Positions 35,362-44,840 of a stretch of DNA of 64,000 nt are shown here, piece by piece; the stretch's first letter is position 1; every line of letters starts with the position of its first letter. This stretch comes from Clostridiales bacterium (GTDB lineage Bacteria > Bacillota > Clostridia > Oscillospirales > Acutalibacteraceae). The notes under the pieces are model-generated. The model was not told the DNA's origin, did no database searches, and worked only from the letters and a program-made list of their open reading frames with translations. Where the stretch lies: NCBI GenBank assembly GCA_019415945.1, contig DXYF01000016.1:80287-144286 (forward strand). Direction: 5' to 3'. Both the position numbers and the translations under genes were made by a program.

Positions 35362-35718
35362 TTAAGCATTAAGTCCGAGTGAAATAGAAATCGCGTTATT
35401 TATATCATTCATAACAGACTCATCAATCGAGCCCATCTTCTCCTTTAAACGCTTTTTGTCTATCGTCCTGACCTGCTCAAGCAATACAACACTGTTTTTT
35501 GCAAGACCTGAGGTATCGGCATTAAGAGGGATATGAGTGGGCAGATTTGCCTTTGACTGCTGACTTGTAATTGCCGCTGCAATTACTGTCGGGCTGAAAC
35601 GGTTGCCCACATTATTTTGCACTATCAGCACAGGTCTGATTCCTCCCTGCTCCGAACCGATAACCGGACTTAAATCGGCGTAATAGATGTCGCCACGGCG
35701 AATATTCAAGGCTTTCAC
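35362..35718 (-). CDS. mazF: MazF/PemK-family endoribonuclease toxin
   Basis: A 118-residue protein with the MazF start RRGDIYYADLSPVIGSEQGGIRPVLIVQNN, then TVIAAAITS, PTHIPL and VVLLEQVRTIDKKRL, as in EndoA of Bacillus. MazF cleaves mRNA at short sites (UACAU in the Bacillus enzyme). No MazE-like antitoxin lies beside it; upstream is a lipoprotein gene. In many Firmicutes mazF sits near nnrD, as here. The toxin is either controlled by an unlinked antitoxin or works alone. Confidence 0.93.
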   Translation of the reverse strand: MKALNIRRGDIYYADLSPVIGSEQGGIRPVLIVQNNVGNRFSPTVIAAAITSQQSKANLPTHIPLNADTSGLAKNSVVLLEQVRTIDKKRLKEKMGSIDESVMNDINNAISISLGLNA

Positions 35719-35843
35719 GCTCCAAATAATTTATTTACTGATATTTTTGCCTTTCTGAAAGCTTTTATACAGCTATTACATAATATTTTTGAGCGTAAAA
35801 ATTGTGAATATTATTCCTTTTTAAATTATATATTTTGTGTTAA

Positions 35844-36365
35844 TCAGTTTTCTGTCGCTTTGATTTTTGTAAATTCAATTTTAAGCTCTGCGTCTTTCAT
35901 TTCTGCACATAATATATTTCCGTCAAAATCTGTATTTAACAAACATTCTCCGCTGTCGGTTTTTATTCTGTATGTACGAGTGCTGTCATCATTTGACAAC
36001 ATTTCCTCCCTGCCCTGAGATACACCGTTCATTATTGATCTTAAAAGGCTCGGAAAACTCTTTTGCGGCAAATATGCTTCATCGGCACTGCAAACAAGCT
36101 CTTCTCTCGACATTTCAAGCTCTCCGCTTTTATAATAAAATCCAATCCCCTCAAGCTCTTTCGGACTGCTTATACTTATGTATGTTAAGCCCTGCCTGTT
36201 ATTGCTGACGCTTCCGCTATACTGAGCATTGCGGTAGCTTGCTTTGAATTCAGCCGTAAAATCTGTTTTTATATCATAATATTCTGAATATGAATTACAG
36301 CCGCACAACAATATCAAAAGCAAAAAATTAAAGACACATAATGTTTTTAACGCCCATTTTGTCAT
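35844..36365 (-). CDS. Small lipoprotein, unknown function
   Basis: A 173-residue protein. The start MTKWALKTLCVF at 36365 is preferred over 36431 because it gives a proper signal peptide ending in the lipobox LLCGC (Cys near residue 23). The mature part is soluble and beta-rich (TDFTAEFKASYRNAQYSG, YRIKTDSGECLLNTDFDGNILCAEM), similar to a germination or sporulation type lipoprotein, but I do not recognise a family. It sits between nnrD and mazF on the same strand. Confidence 0.8.
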   Translation of the reverse strand: MTKWALKTLCVFNFLLLILLCGCNSYSEYYDIKTDFTAEFKASYRNAQYSGSVSNNRQGLTYISISSPKELEGIGFYYKSGELEMSREELVCSADEAYLPQKSFPSLLRSIMNGVSQGREEMLSNDDSTRTYRIKTDSGECLLNTDFDGNILCAEMKDAELKIEFTKIKATEN

Positions 36366-36447
36366 AAACTGCCTCCATAGGTTATTTAATACATTATATG
36401 CCTTTTGTGTTTTTAAAATTACGGCAAACAAGCCGTTTCGCCGTATA

Positions 36448-37320
36448 TTAAAATCCGCACTTTCTGTAAGCCGTGCTGATTTCGTTAATCAAATCGGTCG
36501 GCAGCATTGAAATTTTGCCCAGCTTTTCGGCGGCAATATCACCCGCAAGCCCGTGCAAATACACAGCCGCTGCCGCCGCGTCAAATGGGGTTGCACCCTG
36601 TGCAAGCAATGCCGCAGTCATTCCTGCAAGTACATCACCGCTTCCTCCTGTTGCCATACCCGAATTTCCCGTTTGATTAATAAGCACTCTGCCGTCGGGG
36701 GAAGCAATAACAGTCCCTGCCCCTTTAAGCACCGTAACAACACCGTATTTGTCTGCAAAATCCGCCGCTGTTTTAACCCTGTTTCGGTTTATCTCTTTTG
36801 TGTCAGTACCAACCAGCCTTGCCATTTCGCCGGGATGAGGCGTGATTATAATGTCAGACTTTTTGTTGTTTAAAACATCGGGATTTTCTGCAACGCAGTT
36901 GAGTGCATCTGCGTCAAGCACAATCGGAATTTCACAATTTCTGATAACAGAATCAACTATCGCCCTTGTGTCGTCGCACACCGACAAGCCGCAGCCGATA
37001 AGCACTGCACTTGAGCGGTTTGATTCAGACAACAGAAAATCAATATTCGACTTGCTTAATTTTCCGTCGTCTGTCTGATCAAGCGGAAAAAACACGCTCT
37101 CATATATTTGACCTGCAATAATCGGATAAATGCTCTTAACAACTGCATTTTTAAGCAGTCCGATACCGCATCTAAGCGAAGCCTTGCCTGCCATAACGGC
37201 GGCTCCCGCCATACCGTAACAGCCGCAAATCATCAAAAGTGAACCGAGCATACCTTTATTGGCGTCATCGCTGCGGCGGTACACGGCTTTTTTTACAATA
37301 TTTCTGTCTGTTTGTTCCAT
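36448..37320 (-). CDS. nnrD: ADP-dependent NAD(P)H-hydrate dehydratase
   Basis: A 290-residue enzyme of the ribokinase-like fold. KGMLGSLLMICGCYGMAGAAVMA, VLDADALNCV, IITPHPGEMARLVG and NSGMATGGSGDVLAGM are the conserved YjeF C-terminal motifs; the last holds the catalytic Asp. It repairs hydrated NAD(P)H using ADP. The N-terminal epimerase domain (NnrE) is absent, unlike bifunctional forms. An ATG at 37335 is also possible; it would overlap the upstream gene by 11 bases. Confidence 0.93.
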   Translation of the reverse strand: MEQTDRNIVKKAVYRRSDDANKGMLGSLLMICGCYGMAGAAVMAGKASLRCGIGLLKNAVVKSIYPIIAGQIYESVFFPLDQTDDGKLSKSNIDFLLSESNRSSAVLIGCGLSVCDDTRAIVDSVIRNCEIPIVLDADALNCVAENPDVLNNKKSDIIITPHPGEMARLVGTDTKEINRNRVKTAADFADKYGVVTVLKGAGTVIASPDGRVLINQTGNSGMATGGSGDVLAGMTAALLAQGATPFDAAAAAVYLHGLAGDIAAEKLGKISMLPTDLINEISTAYRKCGF

Positions 37321-37324
37321 TAAA

Positions 37325-37867
37325 TCAACCTGCATTTCTGTTATAAAACAGCTTAATTACAATATCCTTGTTGAGATATCTTTTCATTCCCTCAAGGATT
37401 TGCCCGTTGGGCGTAAAAATCAACAAGCATTTTCCGTATGCCGCACTGTTAAAGACTGCATAATAATTTTCGCTGTCGGCGTCAATATCACGGGCGGCGA
37501 TAAAGGTCTTTGAAAACCTCATTGAGTTTACTGATTTTTCTCCTTTTTCAAGCTTTTCAATTTCTCTTATGGGAACTTTGCAGATACGCTTTCTTTTTCT
37601 CAGCGAAATTATTTTTGAAATATCAAGCTCATCTCCTGCGACCGAATATTCAAACTCAACCTTTTGTGATGATATAACATACCAAACCACATAAATTCCT
37701 ATGATAAACAGAAACAGTCCGACATAGAACATATATGCGGTTATTGCAAATGCAAGAAAAGAAAAAACTATGGGAATCGCTATAAGAATAAAAACCGATA
37801 TTATTTTGATAAACAAATTTTTTGGTTTATTTGCTCTTTTTACAACTTGTTCGTTAAAGCCTTCCAA
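37325..37867 (-). CDS. Membrane protein of unknown function
   Basis: A 180-residue protein. The TTG at 37867 (MEGFNEQVVKRANKP) is chosen since AAAGGAG lies seven bases upstream and no ATG is better placed. Two membrane segments occur near residues 22-65, separated by a short loop, followed by a cytosolic domain (VEFEYSVAGDELDISKIISL, KRICKVPIREIEKLE) that resembles PH-like DUF6106-type domains of Clostridia. It is followed directly by nnrD. Confidence 0.75.
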   Translation of the reverse strand: MEGFNEQVVKRANKPKNLFIKIISVFILIAIPIVFSFLAFAITAYMFYVGLFLFIIGIYVVWYVISSQKVEFEYSVAGDELDISKIISLRKRKRICKVPIREIEKLEKGEKSVNSMRFSKTFIAARDIDADSENYYAVFNSAAYGKCLLIFTPNGQILEGMKRYLNKDIVIKLFYNRNAG

Positions 37868-38017
37868 TTTAAAAACTCCTTTTATTAAACTGATACAATC
37901 ATAACATAAAGGCAAGCTGTTTTCAATAGATTCAAGCCAAAAGCGTTTTCATATCGGCTTTTACATAAAGGCAAAATATGATATAATAACCTAAACTGTT
38001 TAAGAGGTATGTACTGT

Positions 38018-38614
38018 ATGGAAATTGTTTATTCGGATAAAAATATAGTTGTTTGCATAAAGCCTGTCGGGGTTGACTCGGAAAAGCAAATGCCCGATCT
38101 TATCAAAGCTAATTTAGGGGGCGAAGCATACACCGTCCACAGACTTGACAAAAATGTCGGAGGCGTTATGGTATATGCCCGCAGCAAGCAAGCTGCTTCA
38201 CAGCTGTCAAAAGCTATACAAAACGGAACCATGATAAAGGAATACATTGCGGGCGTACACGGCACACCTCCCGAAAAAGGCGACTGGGAGGATTTGCTTT
38301 TTAAGGACTCAAGCAAAAACAAGGTATTTGTCGTAAAACGACTGAGAAAAGGCGTAAAAAAAGCCCGGCTTGAATATGTAAGAATAAGCGAAGGTGAAAT
38401 TTCTCAGGTTAGAATAAGACTTCATACCGGACGCAGCCACCAGATTCGTGTTCAGTTTGCAAGCAGAGGCTACCCTCTTGCAGGCGACCGTAAATACGGC
38501 TCCAAAGACAAGCGAACATCGCCGATGCTCTACTCCTGTAAAATAACATTTCCTTATCAAGACAAAACTGTTTCTTTTGAATCAGCACCTGACTGGCAAA
38601 ATGACATAAGCTAA
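38018..38614 (+). CDS. RluA-family 23S rRNA pseudouridine synthase
   Basis: A 198-residue enzyme. VHRLDKNVGGVMVYARSK contains the catalytic Asp of the RluA family (HRLD), followed by KEYIAGVHGTP and LHTGRSHQIRVQFA, and GDRKYG. The protein lacks the S4 domain and is short, as in RluA/YlyB-like members. The start at MEIVYSDK is one of two close starts. It converts a uridine to pseudouridine in rRNA or tRNA; the target is unknown. It is monocistronic. Confidence 0.9.
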   Translation: MEIVYSDKNIVVCIKPVGVDSEKQMPDLIKANLGGEAYTVHRLDKNVGGVMVYARSKQAASQLSKAIQNGTMIKEYIAGVHGTPPEKGDWEDLLFKDSSKNKVFVVKRLRKGVKKARLEYVRISEGEISQVRIRLHTGRSHQIRVQFASRGYPLAGDRKYGSKDKRTSPMLYSCKITFPYQDKTVSFESAPDWQNDIS

Positions 38615-38623
38615 ACATTAAAA

Positions 38624-38662
38624 TACAACGGGTACACTTTTGTACTTCGTGCACCCGTTGCT
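38624..38662. terminator. Bidirectional terminator
   Basis: CAACGGGTACAC and GTGCACCCGTTG form a stem with a TTTTGTACTTC loop between the pseudouridine synthase gene and the convergent spore protein gene. Confidence 0.7.
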
Positions 38663-38704
38663 TCTAAGCTTTTAATATTAATTAGTTAAATATTAAAGAG
38701 CTTA

Positions 38705-38902
38705 TTACTTCATGTTGTTTTCGTATGACTCGATCATCTTTTTAACCATCTGACCGCCGACTGAGCCTGCTTCTCTTGAAGTAATGTCACCGTTGTAGCC
38801 CTGCTTGAGGTTTACGCCTACTTCGTTTGCACACTCCATCTTAAAACGCTCCATAGCTTCTTTTGCCTGCGGCACATTAAGCTGATTCTTGTTACTTGAC
38901 AT
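38705..38902 (-). CDS. Alpha/beta-type small acid-soluble spore protein
   Basis: A 65-residue protein with the SASP signature: LNVPQAKEAMERFKMECANEVGV, GYNGDITSREAGSVGGQMVKKMI. The Glu in the first helix region next to Val is the usual germination protease cleavage area. SASPs coat DNA in the spore core and protect it from UV. AAAAGGAGAA precedes the ATG. Its presence indicates the host forms endospores. It is expected to be expressed in the forespore, but I could not identify a clear sigma-G promoter. Confidence 0.95.
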   Translation of the reverse strand: MSSNKNQLNVPQAKEAMERFKMECANEVGVNLKQGYNGDITSREAGSVGGQMVKKMIESYENNMK

Positions 38903-39183
38903 ATTGTTTTTCTCCTTTTTTCAAAACTTTATTAATTTTATTTTTATTTTTAAGCGGCTGTTTGACTTCTCAATTTATCGCCGCAATAGTATTTTGTGTA
39001 CTATATTTAATTTTATTATTTGAAAATTTTTCAAATTTTGATGTCATAAAACCGCCCTTATGCAAAATGCAAAAGAGCGGTACTTTTATTTAAAAATATT
39101 AAATTTTTGATTACGATTATCAGTTACCGTTAATCTCGTAATCAAAGAGCTTTGTCCTTTTGCATTTTTTCAATTTATTTTTA

Positions 39184-39212
39184 TTGACTTTAGCAAATAA
39201 ATGTATTATTAT
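39184..39212 (+). promoter_or_regulatory. Promoter of the 39254 membrane protein
   Basis: TTGACT (39184-39189), 17 bases and TATTAT (39207-39212) form a good sigma-A promoter. The start codon follows at 39254 with AAGGAGTGATG. Confidence 0.6.
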
Positions 39213-39253
39213 ATTAGTACAATGTTAATGCAAATGCCAAAAGGAGTGATGAA

Positions 39254-39844
39254 ATGAAAAAAGTTATAAACATAAGCCGTAATAAAAAAATTATCATATA
39301 TTATATCACTAATTATTTGGCAGCTTTATTCTGTGTGTTTTCTGCCGTGTTTTTACACTCAATAACGACCGGGTTTTTATGTTTTTTTCTGGTTTTTGCT
39401 CTGCTTGTACTTGACACATATTTTATAAAAAAATGGTATCATTTTTTCGCATGCACTATTTCACATTCAATATCAAACCTTGCAATAACGGCTATCTACT
39501 ATATTATGTATAATTCGGAAAGTTACGGTATTCTTAATATAGACTCGGTTTCTTTAATAATTGAATTTATCATTATTAATTTGTTGTTTATAATTACTGC
39601 AACATGGTCATCTGCCGGATTGGTATTTAAGTATAAAATATATGAAAACGAAAACACCTCTAAAAACACTGTATTTAATATTATAATTTTGGGGTTTATT
39701 TTTCTGACTGCAATATATTTTATTTTATCAATTTCGGATTTTTTATTCAGCCAAATGTTTATTTTAGAGTTTATACCGTTAATAACGGGATTTTTAATGA
39801 ATATGTATTTGATTTTTGTGCCTTACGGAAATCATGTAAATTAA
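39254..39844 (+). CDS. Polytopic membrane protein, unknown
   Basis: A 196-residue protein with five to six hydrophobic segments and almost no charged residues between them. It has an AAGGAGTG ribosome site and is bounded by its own promoter and terminator. The composition is very AT-rich (Ile, Phe, Tyr and Asn codons), unlike the housekeeping genes around it, so it may be recently acquired. I recognise no family. Confidence 0.75.
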   Translation: MKKVINISRNKKIIIYYITNYLAALFCVFSAVFLHSITTGFLCFFLVFALLVLDTYFIKKWYHFFACTISHSISNLAITAIYYIMYNSESYGILNIDSVSLIIEFIIINLLFIITATWSSAGLVFKYKIYENENTSKNTVFNIIILGFIFLTAIYFILSISDFLFSQMFILEFIPLITGFLMNMYLIFVPYGNHVN

Positions 39845-39847
39845 TTT

Positions 39848-39889
39848 AAACCACTCTGTTTTATTTTACAAAACAGAGTGGTGTTTTTA
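39848..39889. terminator. Intrinsic terminator
   Basis: ACCACTCTGTTTT and AAAACAGAGTGGT pair perfectly around ATTTTAC, followed by GTTTTTATT. It ends the plus-strand membrane gene and also serves the convergent peptidase gene. Confidence 0.85.
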
Positions 39890-39891
39890 TT

Positions 39892-40875
39892 CTATTCAAT
39901 TTCATTAAAGTCAAACTGCCTTGTAAATTCCTTTGTTTCGCTGTTTCGCAAAACCGCACTTTGATGCTGTTCAAGAATACTTGTTATTGCGTATAAATCA
40001 ATCCATATCTCGTTGTCGCTTTCCTTTTGACTTTCGTCAAAAATAAGCTCCAAACCGATATGAAGGTGGCTCTGGGTTATGCCGTTAGTGTTTTCCGTGT
40101 CACTGTAGCCTGTTCTTCCCACATAACCGATTACATCACCCGCCTTAACAACATCGCCTTCCTTAAGATTTTCTGCGTACGGTCTGTTCTGTCGCAAATG
40201 AGCATAATACCAGTATCTCATTCCGTCGTTTGAGCGGATTCCTATTCTCCAGCCTCCGTATTTGTTCCACCCCAAACACTCAACCTTGCCCGATTCAACA
40301 GCAATTACGGGAGTACCCACAGCCGCCATCATATCGTGTCCGAGATGCGGGCGTGAATAGCCGTAGCTTCTCGGTGCTCCGAAGTCATCGTAGCACGAGT
40401 ACGGAAAAGTTTTTGCTATCGGCGAAAACCACCTTACACCGTACTTTTGCTCCGTAACTTTGCCGCCGTCGCCGCTCTCACGCTCCTCTTCGTAAGCTCC
40501 CACCATTCCGCTTAAAGCCGCAGTGTATGCCTCTTTATAATAATCGTAATACTGCATATCCTTTGTCAAATCTTTTTCCTTTTGTCCGTTTGCAATTTTT
40601 TCTGCGAAATCCGTCATATCGGAGTATTTATACTTTGAAAAATCGCCTCCGTATTTAGCCCCCAGATATGCAAGCAGTGTTATGTAGTCTAATTTGTTTT
40701 TTTCGCCCTGCGATGCGGTATCAAGTTCTATTGCCGCTTGCAAAGCGGATTTTGTGACATTAAATTCGACATATTTTATATAATTGCTGTTTGTTATATC
40801 ACGCCCGCCAAAAAGGGGTATAACAGAAATTGCAATAGCAAGAACACCCATAAACACACACAGCATTTTTTTCAT
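39892..40875 (-). CDS. M23-family peptidoglycan endopeptidase
   Basis: A 327-residue exported protein. MKKMLCVFMGVLAIAISVIPLFGG is a signal-anchor; the middle region (about 40-150) is helical; the M23/LytM domain is C-terminal: RPHLGHDMMAAVGTPVIAVESG (zinc His and Asp), YYAHLRQ and SHLHIGLEL (last zinc His pair). It should cut peptide bridges in the cell wall. It resembles SpoIIQ-like peptidases of Clostridia, in which M23 proteins act in engulfment; that assignment is tentative. It is monocistronic. Confidence 0.85.
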   Translation of the reverse strand: MKKMLCVFMGVLAIAISVIPLFGGRDITNSNYIKYVEFNVTKSALQAAIELDTASQGEKNKLDYITLLAYLGAKYGGDFSKYKYSDMTDFAEKIANGQKEKDLTKDMQYYDYYKEAYTAALSGMVGAYEEERESGDGGKVTEQKYGVRWFSPIAKTFPYSCYDDFGAPRSYGYSRPHLGHDMMAAVGTPVIAVESGKVECLGWNKYGGWRIGIRSNDGMRYWYYAHLRQNRPYAENLKEGDVVKAGDVIGYVGRTGYSDTENTNGITQSHLHIGLELIFDESQKESDNEIWIDLYAITSILEQHQSAVLRNSETKEFTRQFDFNEIE

Positions 40876-41034
40876 ACACATCACCATACACTAAATATAC
40901 CCTAACACAGCAAAATTTCTGTATCAAGCTATTAGCATAATATGATTTAATAAAAATTTTTAGAAGTATATTAAAATGGACGGCAAACCGTCCGCATAAT
41001 AGGCAAACAATAAATTTTCCAAAGTAAAATAAAA

Positions 41035-41738
41035 TCATTCAAACGGGTCGTTGATATCCTTTTTATCTGAAATACCGTATATTTTAAGCTCGTTGCCTGC
41101 ACGACAGACAGCCAAAAACACATCCTTTTGCTGTTTTCCCTGTTGCTTGAGCTGATTTTTTAGCCATTGCAAATTGTTTCCCGTACTTTTTAAATTTTGT
41201 TCAAAAACCTTTCCGTCGGAAATTACAACAATTTCAGGTCTTGCACGGTCAACATTAATTTTTAAATCAGACGCAGTTACCGGACTTTTGCTCTTTTTGG
41301 GCAATACGGACATTTGTCCGTTCTGCTCAAGGAAAACGGTTTCAACATCGTCCAAACAAAAATATCCCCTGTTTCTAAGCATTGACAAAAACTCATTCAT
41401 ATCAATTTTTGCCGTAAGAAAATTCTTTTTATAAATCTTTCCTTTGTCATAAAGCACCACTGTTCTGCCTGTAAATAACCGTCTGAGCACCACAGATTTT
41501 TGCGAATATATGATAACAAGATAACTACACCCGCATAAATCACAAGAGCTGACAGACATTCCAAAAACCTATCAAACCCGTTTGTTGCCATTTCCGCCGC
41601 AATGGAACCGATCGTGATTCCGTTGATGTAATCAAACAAGTTAAGGTTTGCCATCTGTTTATTGCCTATAAATTTTGATAAAACAAACAAGACAACAAGT
41701 GAAACGGGGGCTGTAATTAAAATATGCAAAAAGTCCAC
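41035..41738 (-). pseudogene. DUF421 (YetF-like) membrane protein with one-base deletion
   Basis: The N-terminal frame (GTG at 41738, after GGAGTGATT) has three membrane segments: HILITAPVSLVVLFVLSKFIG, LFDYINGITIGSIAAEMAT and SALVIYAGVVILLSYI. The reading frame then turns to RKNLWCSDG and stops. Adding one T near 41515-41516 restores SYISQKSVVLRRLFTGRTVVLYDKG and the cytosolic DUF421 domain (AKIDMNEFLSMLRNRGYFCLDDVE) to 41035, giving 234 residues. DUF421/YetF proteins occur in spore and vegetative membranes. A T2 versus T3 difference is the only lesion. Confidence 0.78.
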
Positions 41739-41802
41739 AATAATCACTCCTACCAAATTATTGTGGACTTTATCCTATAAAATTATTCTTAAAACATATC
41801 CT

Positions 41803-42714
41803 TTACCACGGTTTAATTGTGCCTGTAAGCTCAGATACACTTTTTAAACCGTTTTCATCGAGGAAATTATTAAGTCCCTCATTAATTTTAATCGGAGCGT
41901 AAGGATCGGAGAACAAAACCGTTCCTATCTGCAAAGCAGAAGCACCTGCAATGAGCATCTCAACCGCATCCTGCCAGCATGAAATTCCGCCCATACCTAT
42001 TATGGGGATATTAACCGCTCCCGAAACCTGCCATACCATTCGTACTGCTACAGGAAAAACAGCGGGACCGCTCATTCCTCCCGTGTTGTTGCGAATAATG
42101 GGACGGCGTGTATTAATGTCGATTCTCATACCTGTAAGGGTGTTTATCATGGATATTGCATCGGCACCGTTTGCCTCGGCAGACTTTGCGATAGACACAA
42201 TATCCGTCACATTAGGGCTTAGCTTTACAATGAGAGGCTTTGTGCAATGCTTTCTTACAGCGTCGGTAATTGCCCCTACCGACTCACAGCTCGTGCCGAA
42301 CTGTACGCCGCCGCTCTTGACATTGGGACAGGAAATATTCATTTCAATCATATCCACATCGGTATCGCTTAATTTCTCTGCCATTTCGCAGTATTCTTCG
42401 GGCGTATTTCCTGCAATATTCGCAATTACAACTGTATTTTGCTGTTTAAGCCAGGGTAAATCTTCTTTGATAAATACATCAACACCGGGATTTTGCAAAC
42501 CGACCGCATTAAGCATACCTGACGGTGTTTCGGCAACTCTCGGAGGTGGATTTCCGTCTCTTTTCTGCAATGTTATGCCTTTGCAGGAAATTCCGCCGAG
42601 ATTTTCAAGCGGATAAAATTCTGAGTATTCTCTTCCGAACCCGAATGTTCCGGAAGCGGCAATGATAGGGTTGTTAAACTCAACCCCTGCTATTTTTACC
42701 GATAAATCAGCCAT
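41803..42714 (-). CDS. pyrD: Dihydroorotate dehydrogenase, class 1B catalytic subunit
   Basis: A 303-residue flavoprotein. NPIIAASGTFGFGREYSEFYP, NISCPNVKSGG, IVKLSPNVTDI, GGMSGPAVFPVAVRMV and GMGGISCWQDAVEML are canonical PyrD regions; the catalytic Cys is in NISCPNVK. As a class 1B enzyme it passes electrons via PyrK to NAD+. The start ATG overlaps the pyrK stop codon. It completes the fourth step of pyrimidine synthesis. Confidence 0.96.
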   Translation of the reverse strand: MADLSVKIAGVEFNNPIIAASGTFGFGREYSEFYPLENLGGISCKGITLQKRDGNPPPRVAETPSGMLNAVGLQNPGVDVFIKEDLPWLKQQNTVVIANIAGNTPEEYCEMAEKLSDTDVDMIEMNISCPNVKSGGVQFGTSCESVGAITDAVRKHCTKPLIVKLSPNVTDIVSIAKSAEANGADAISMINTLTGMRIDINTRRPIIRNNTGGMSGPAVFPVAVRMVWQVSGAVNIPIIGMGGISCWQDAVEMLIAGASALQIGTVLFSDPYAPIKINEGLNNFLDENGLKSVSELTGTIKPW

Positions 42715-43466
42715 TAAAATACTACCTCCTCTGCGTTAAATACGGGTCCGTTTTTACAAACATGCTGCATAATTTCCTCGCCGTTTTTTCTAACCTTAAC
42801 GGCACAAACAAGACAGGCACCTATTCCGCACGCCATTCGCTCCTCAAGCGAAATTTGGCACGGCTTTGCGTTTTCTTTGCACACCTGAGCAACAGCCTTG
42901 AGCATAGGAGTCGGGCCGCAGGCACATACCTCGTCCACCTCGTTAATCTTTTCTTTCAGAATATCCGTTACGAAGCCGTGAACGCCCGCACTTCCGTCAT
43001 CTGTAGCAAGCACAAGCTCTGCACCTGCTTCTTTGAAATCTTCCTGCAAAATAACAAGAGATTTGTTGCGAAACCCTGTTATGACAAGGGGATTTTCGGT
43101 TTGTTTTGCGGTGTATAACATCGGAGGAACTCCTATTCCGCCTCCGATAAGGCAGTAACGCTTGCCTTTTTCAATTTTGAATCCGTTGCCGAGCGGAGCA
43201 AGAATGTCCACATCGCTTAAAGGCTTCATCTCTGACATAAGCTTTGTGCCTTCTCCCTTAACCTGATACACAAGTCTAAGAACGCCGTCATGGCTGTCGC
43301 AAACGGAAATAGGTCTCCTCAAGGTTTTTGACGGAACATAAACATGAGCAAACTGACCGCATTTTGCAAGAGGTGCAATCTCATCGTTTTGCACTCTCAT
43401 ATCAAAAATACCGTCTGCAATTTCTATGTTTGAAATAAGCTTAAATTTTCTGACATCATAATTCAT
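42714..43466 (-). CDS. pyrK: Dihydroorotate dehydrogenase electron transfer subunit
   Basis: A 250-residue protein. The start MNYDVRKFKLIS at 43466 has AGGGTG six bases upstream. The ferredoxin reductase-like core has GQFAHVY, RRPISVCD (FAD) and GGGIGVPPMLYTA (NAD). Near the end ERMACGIGACLVCAVKV with HVCKNGPVF supplies the four Cys for the 2Fe-2S cluster. It forms a heterotetramer with PyrD. Only pyrD and pyrK of the early pathway are here; carA and carB are in a separate operon to the right. Confidence 0.95.
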   Translation of the reverse strand: MNYDVRKFKLISNIEIADGIFDMRVQNDEIAPLAKCGQFAHVYVPSKTLRRPISVCDSHDGVLRLVYQVKGEGTKLMSEMKPLSDVDILAPLGNGFKIEKGKRYCLIGGGIGVPPMLYTAKQTENPLVITGFRNKSLVILQEDFKEAGAELVLATDDGSAGVHGFVTDILKEKINEVDEVCACGPTPMLKAVAQVCKENAKPCQISLEERMACGIGACLVCAVKVRKNGEEIMQHVCKNGPVFNAEEVVF

Positions 43467-43492
43467 TTTATTCACCCTGCCTTAAATTTTAA

Positions 43493-44746
43493 TTATATAT
43501 AATCAAGCTCAACAATAATCACCCTGAATTCTTCGTCATAATAAACATAACATTCACCGTTTAATTCAGGGTCGTAGCCGTTTGTAAAGTTAGCATTACT
43601 AATCCACTCATATATATATCCGTTATAAACAATATCATCCGCCGTTGAAACAAAATCAAGCTCATCGCCTATAACAAATCTGTAATACTCCTCTCCGTCA
43701 GCCGCCGCCTTTGCAATGGATTCGGCAATTTCGGCACCGTCGCTGTAATCATCAAATGTAACACAGCTGTAGCTGTAGTAATAATATTTTTCCCCGTCAC
43801 ACTCAGGCACAAAAACATTATAGTAAGAATTGCTTTCGGCATACTCATCGTACGAAATTTCACTGTAAAGCGGAGCAGGCTTGTGAAGTTCTGAAAACTT
43901 ATCGGCAGGAAGATTAAAATAATTATAATTTGGAAACTGACAATCCTCACTTGAATCGTTCCAAGTTACATCGACGCAATACCATTCGCCGTCAATAAGT
44001 GCACAATTCCACTGATGCGGTTCACCGTCGCCCTCGCCTGTTACACTTACGCAGTCGATACCCAATCGGTTGCACAAAAGCTGAAAGGCTCTCGCATAAC
44101 CCTCGCATACGGCTTTTTTGTCCACAAAAACCCCGTATGCGTCATTTTCGTTATTAATAATACCTTCTGTTTCCACCGCTTCGTAATCATACTCGCAGTT
44201 ATCAACGATATAATCGTTTGCGTACAGCTCAAGCTCATACTGCGAAGCATTTTGAGGGGCAGATTCAACCGCACTTTGAACCGTCTTATCAAATTTTGCT
44301 TTCATATCATCAAACTCATCAGCTTCTACGCTGTAATCCAAATACAGAAATGTACTCGAATATGATACTACATATTCAAAATTGCTCGTAAGCCAAAACA
44401 CTTCGGGGTGGTCGTTGCGGTATGCCTCTATAACTTCGCAAAGCATCATTTCACTTAAGATTTCCTCAATGTAAATCGAATCTTCATTCAGATCCTCAAC
44501 ATATTCATCTATCATTACATAAACATTTTTAAGACTTTCGGACGAAAGGTGTTTGTATCCGTAGCTTGTGTCAACATCACGCTTTTTGGCAGGTTGAGTT
44601 GACGGCTCTGTTTGCTCGGACGATGTCTGAGAAATCGATTCATAGAAAATAATGCCGTCAACAAAATTACAACAGCACATATTAGCAATCAGCAAAACCG
44701 AAAATAAAATCCCGCACAAAATCTTAAATATCATTTTTATTTTCAA
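43493..44746 (-). CDS. Secreted transglutaminase-like protein
   Basis: About 417 residues. Possible starts are 44755, 44746 and 44734; AGGATGATTG lies just ahead of the TTG at 44746. A signal peptide (ILCGILFSVLLIANMCCC) may make it a lipoprotein. The transglutaminase core has the catalytic triad: KKAVCEGYARAFQLL (Cys), EPHQWNCALIDGEW (His), CVDVTWNDSSED (Asp). The N-terminal 150 residues are helical and acidic. It is predicted to act on cell wall or extracellular proteins as a protease-like or cross-linking enzyme. It is convergent to nothing and sits just downstream of the queT promoter on the opposite strand. Confidence 0.82.
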   Translation of the reverse strand: MKIKMIFKILCGILFSVLLIANMCCCNFVDGIIFYESISQTSSEQTEPSTQPAKKRDVDTSYGYKHLSSESLKNVYVMIDEYVEDLNEDSIYIEEILSEMMLCEVIEAYRNDHPEVFWLTSNFEYVVSYSSTFLYLDYSVEADEFDDMKAKFDKTVQSAVESAPQNASQYELELYANDYIVDNCEYDYEAVETEGIINNENDAYGVFVDKKAVCEGYARAFQLLCNRLGIDCVSVTGEGDGEPHQWNCALIDGEWYCVDVTWNDSSEDCQFPNYNYFNLPADKFSELHKPAPLYSEISYDEYAESNSYYNVFVPECDGEKYYYYSYSCVTFDDYSDGAEIAESIAKAAADGEEYYRFVIGDELDFVSTADDIVYNGYIYEWISNANFTNGYDPELNGECYVYYDEEFRVIIVELDYI

Positions 44747-44806
44747 TACAATCATCCTGTACATAATCGGTAATTTAATTTTACAGTAAATCTTGTATTC
44801 CGTCAA

Positions 44807-44835
44807 TTGCATTTTAAATTTTTTTATGCTATATT
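44807..44835 (+). promoter_or_regulatory. queT promoter
   Basis: TTGCAT (44807-44812), 17 bases and TATATT (44830-44835). The predicted start (about 44842) coincides with the first base of the riboswitch stem. Confidence 0.6.
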
Positions 44836-44840
44836 ATTAG

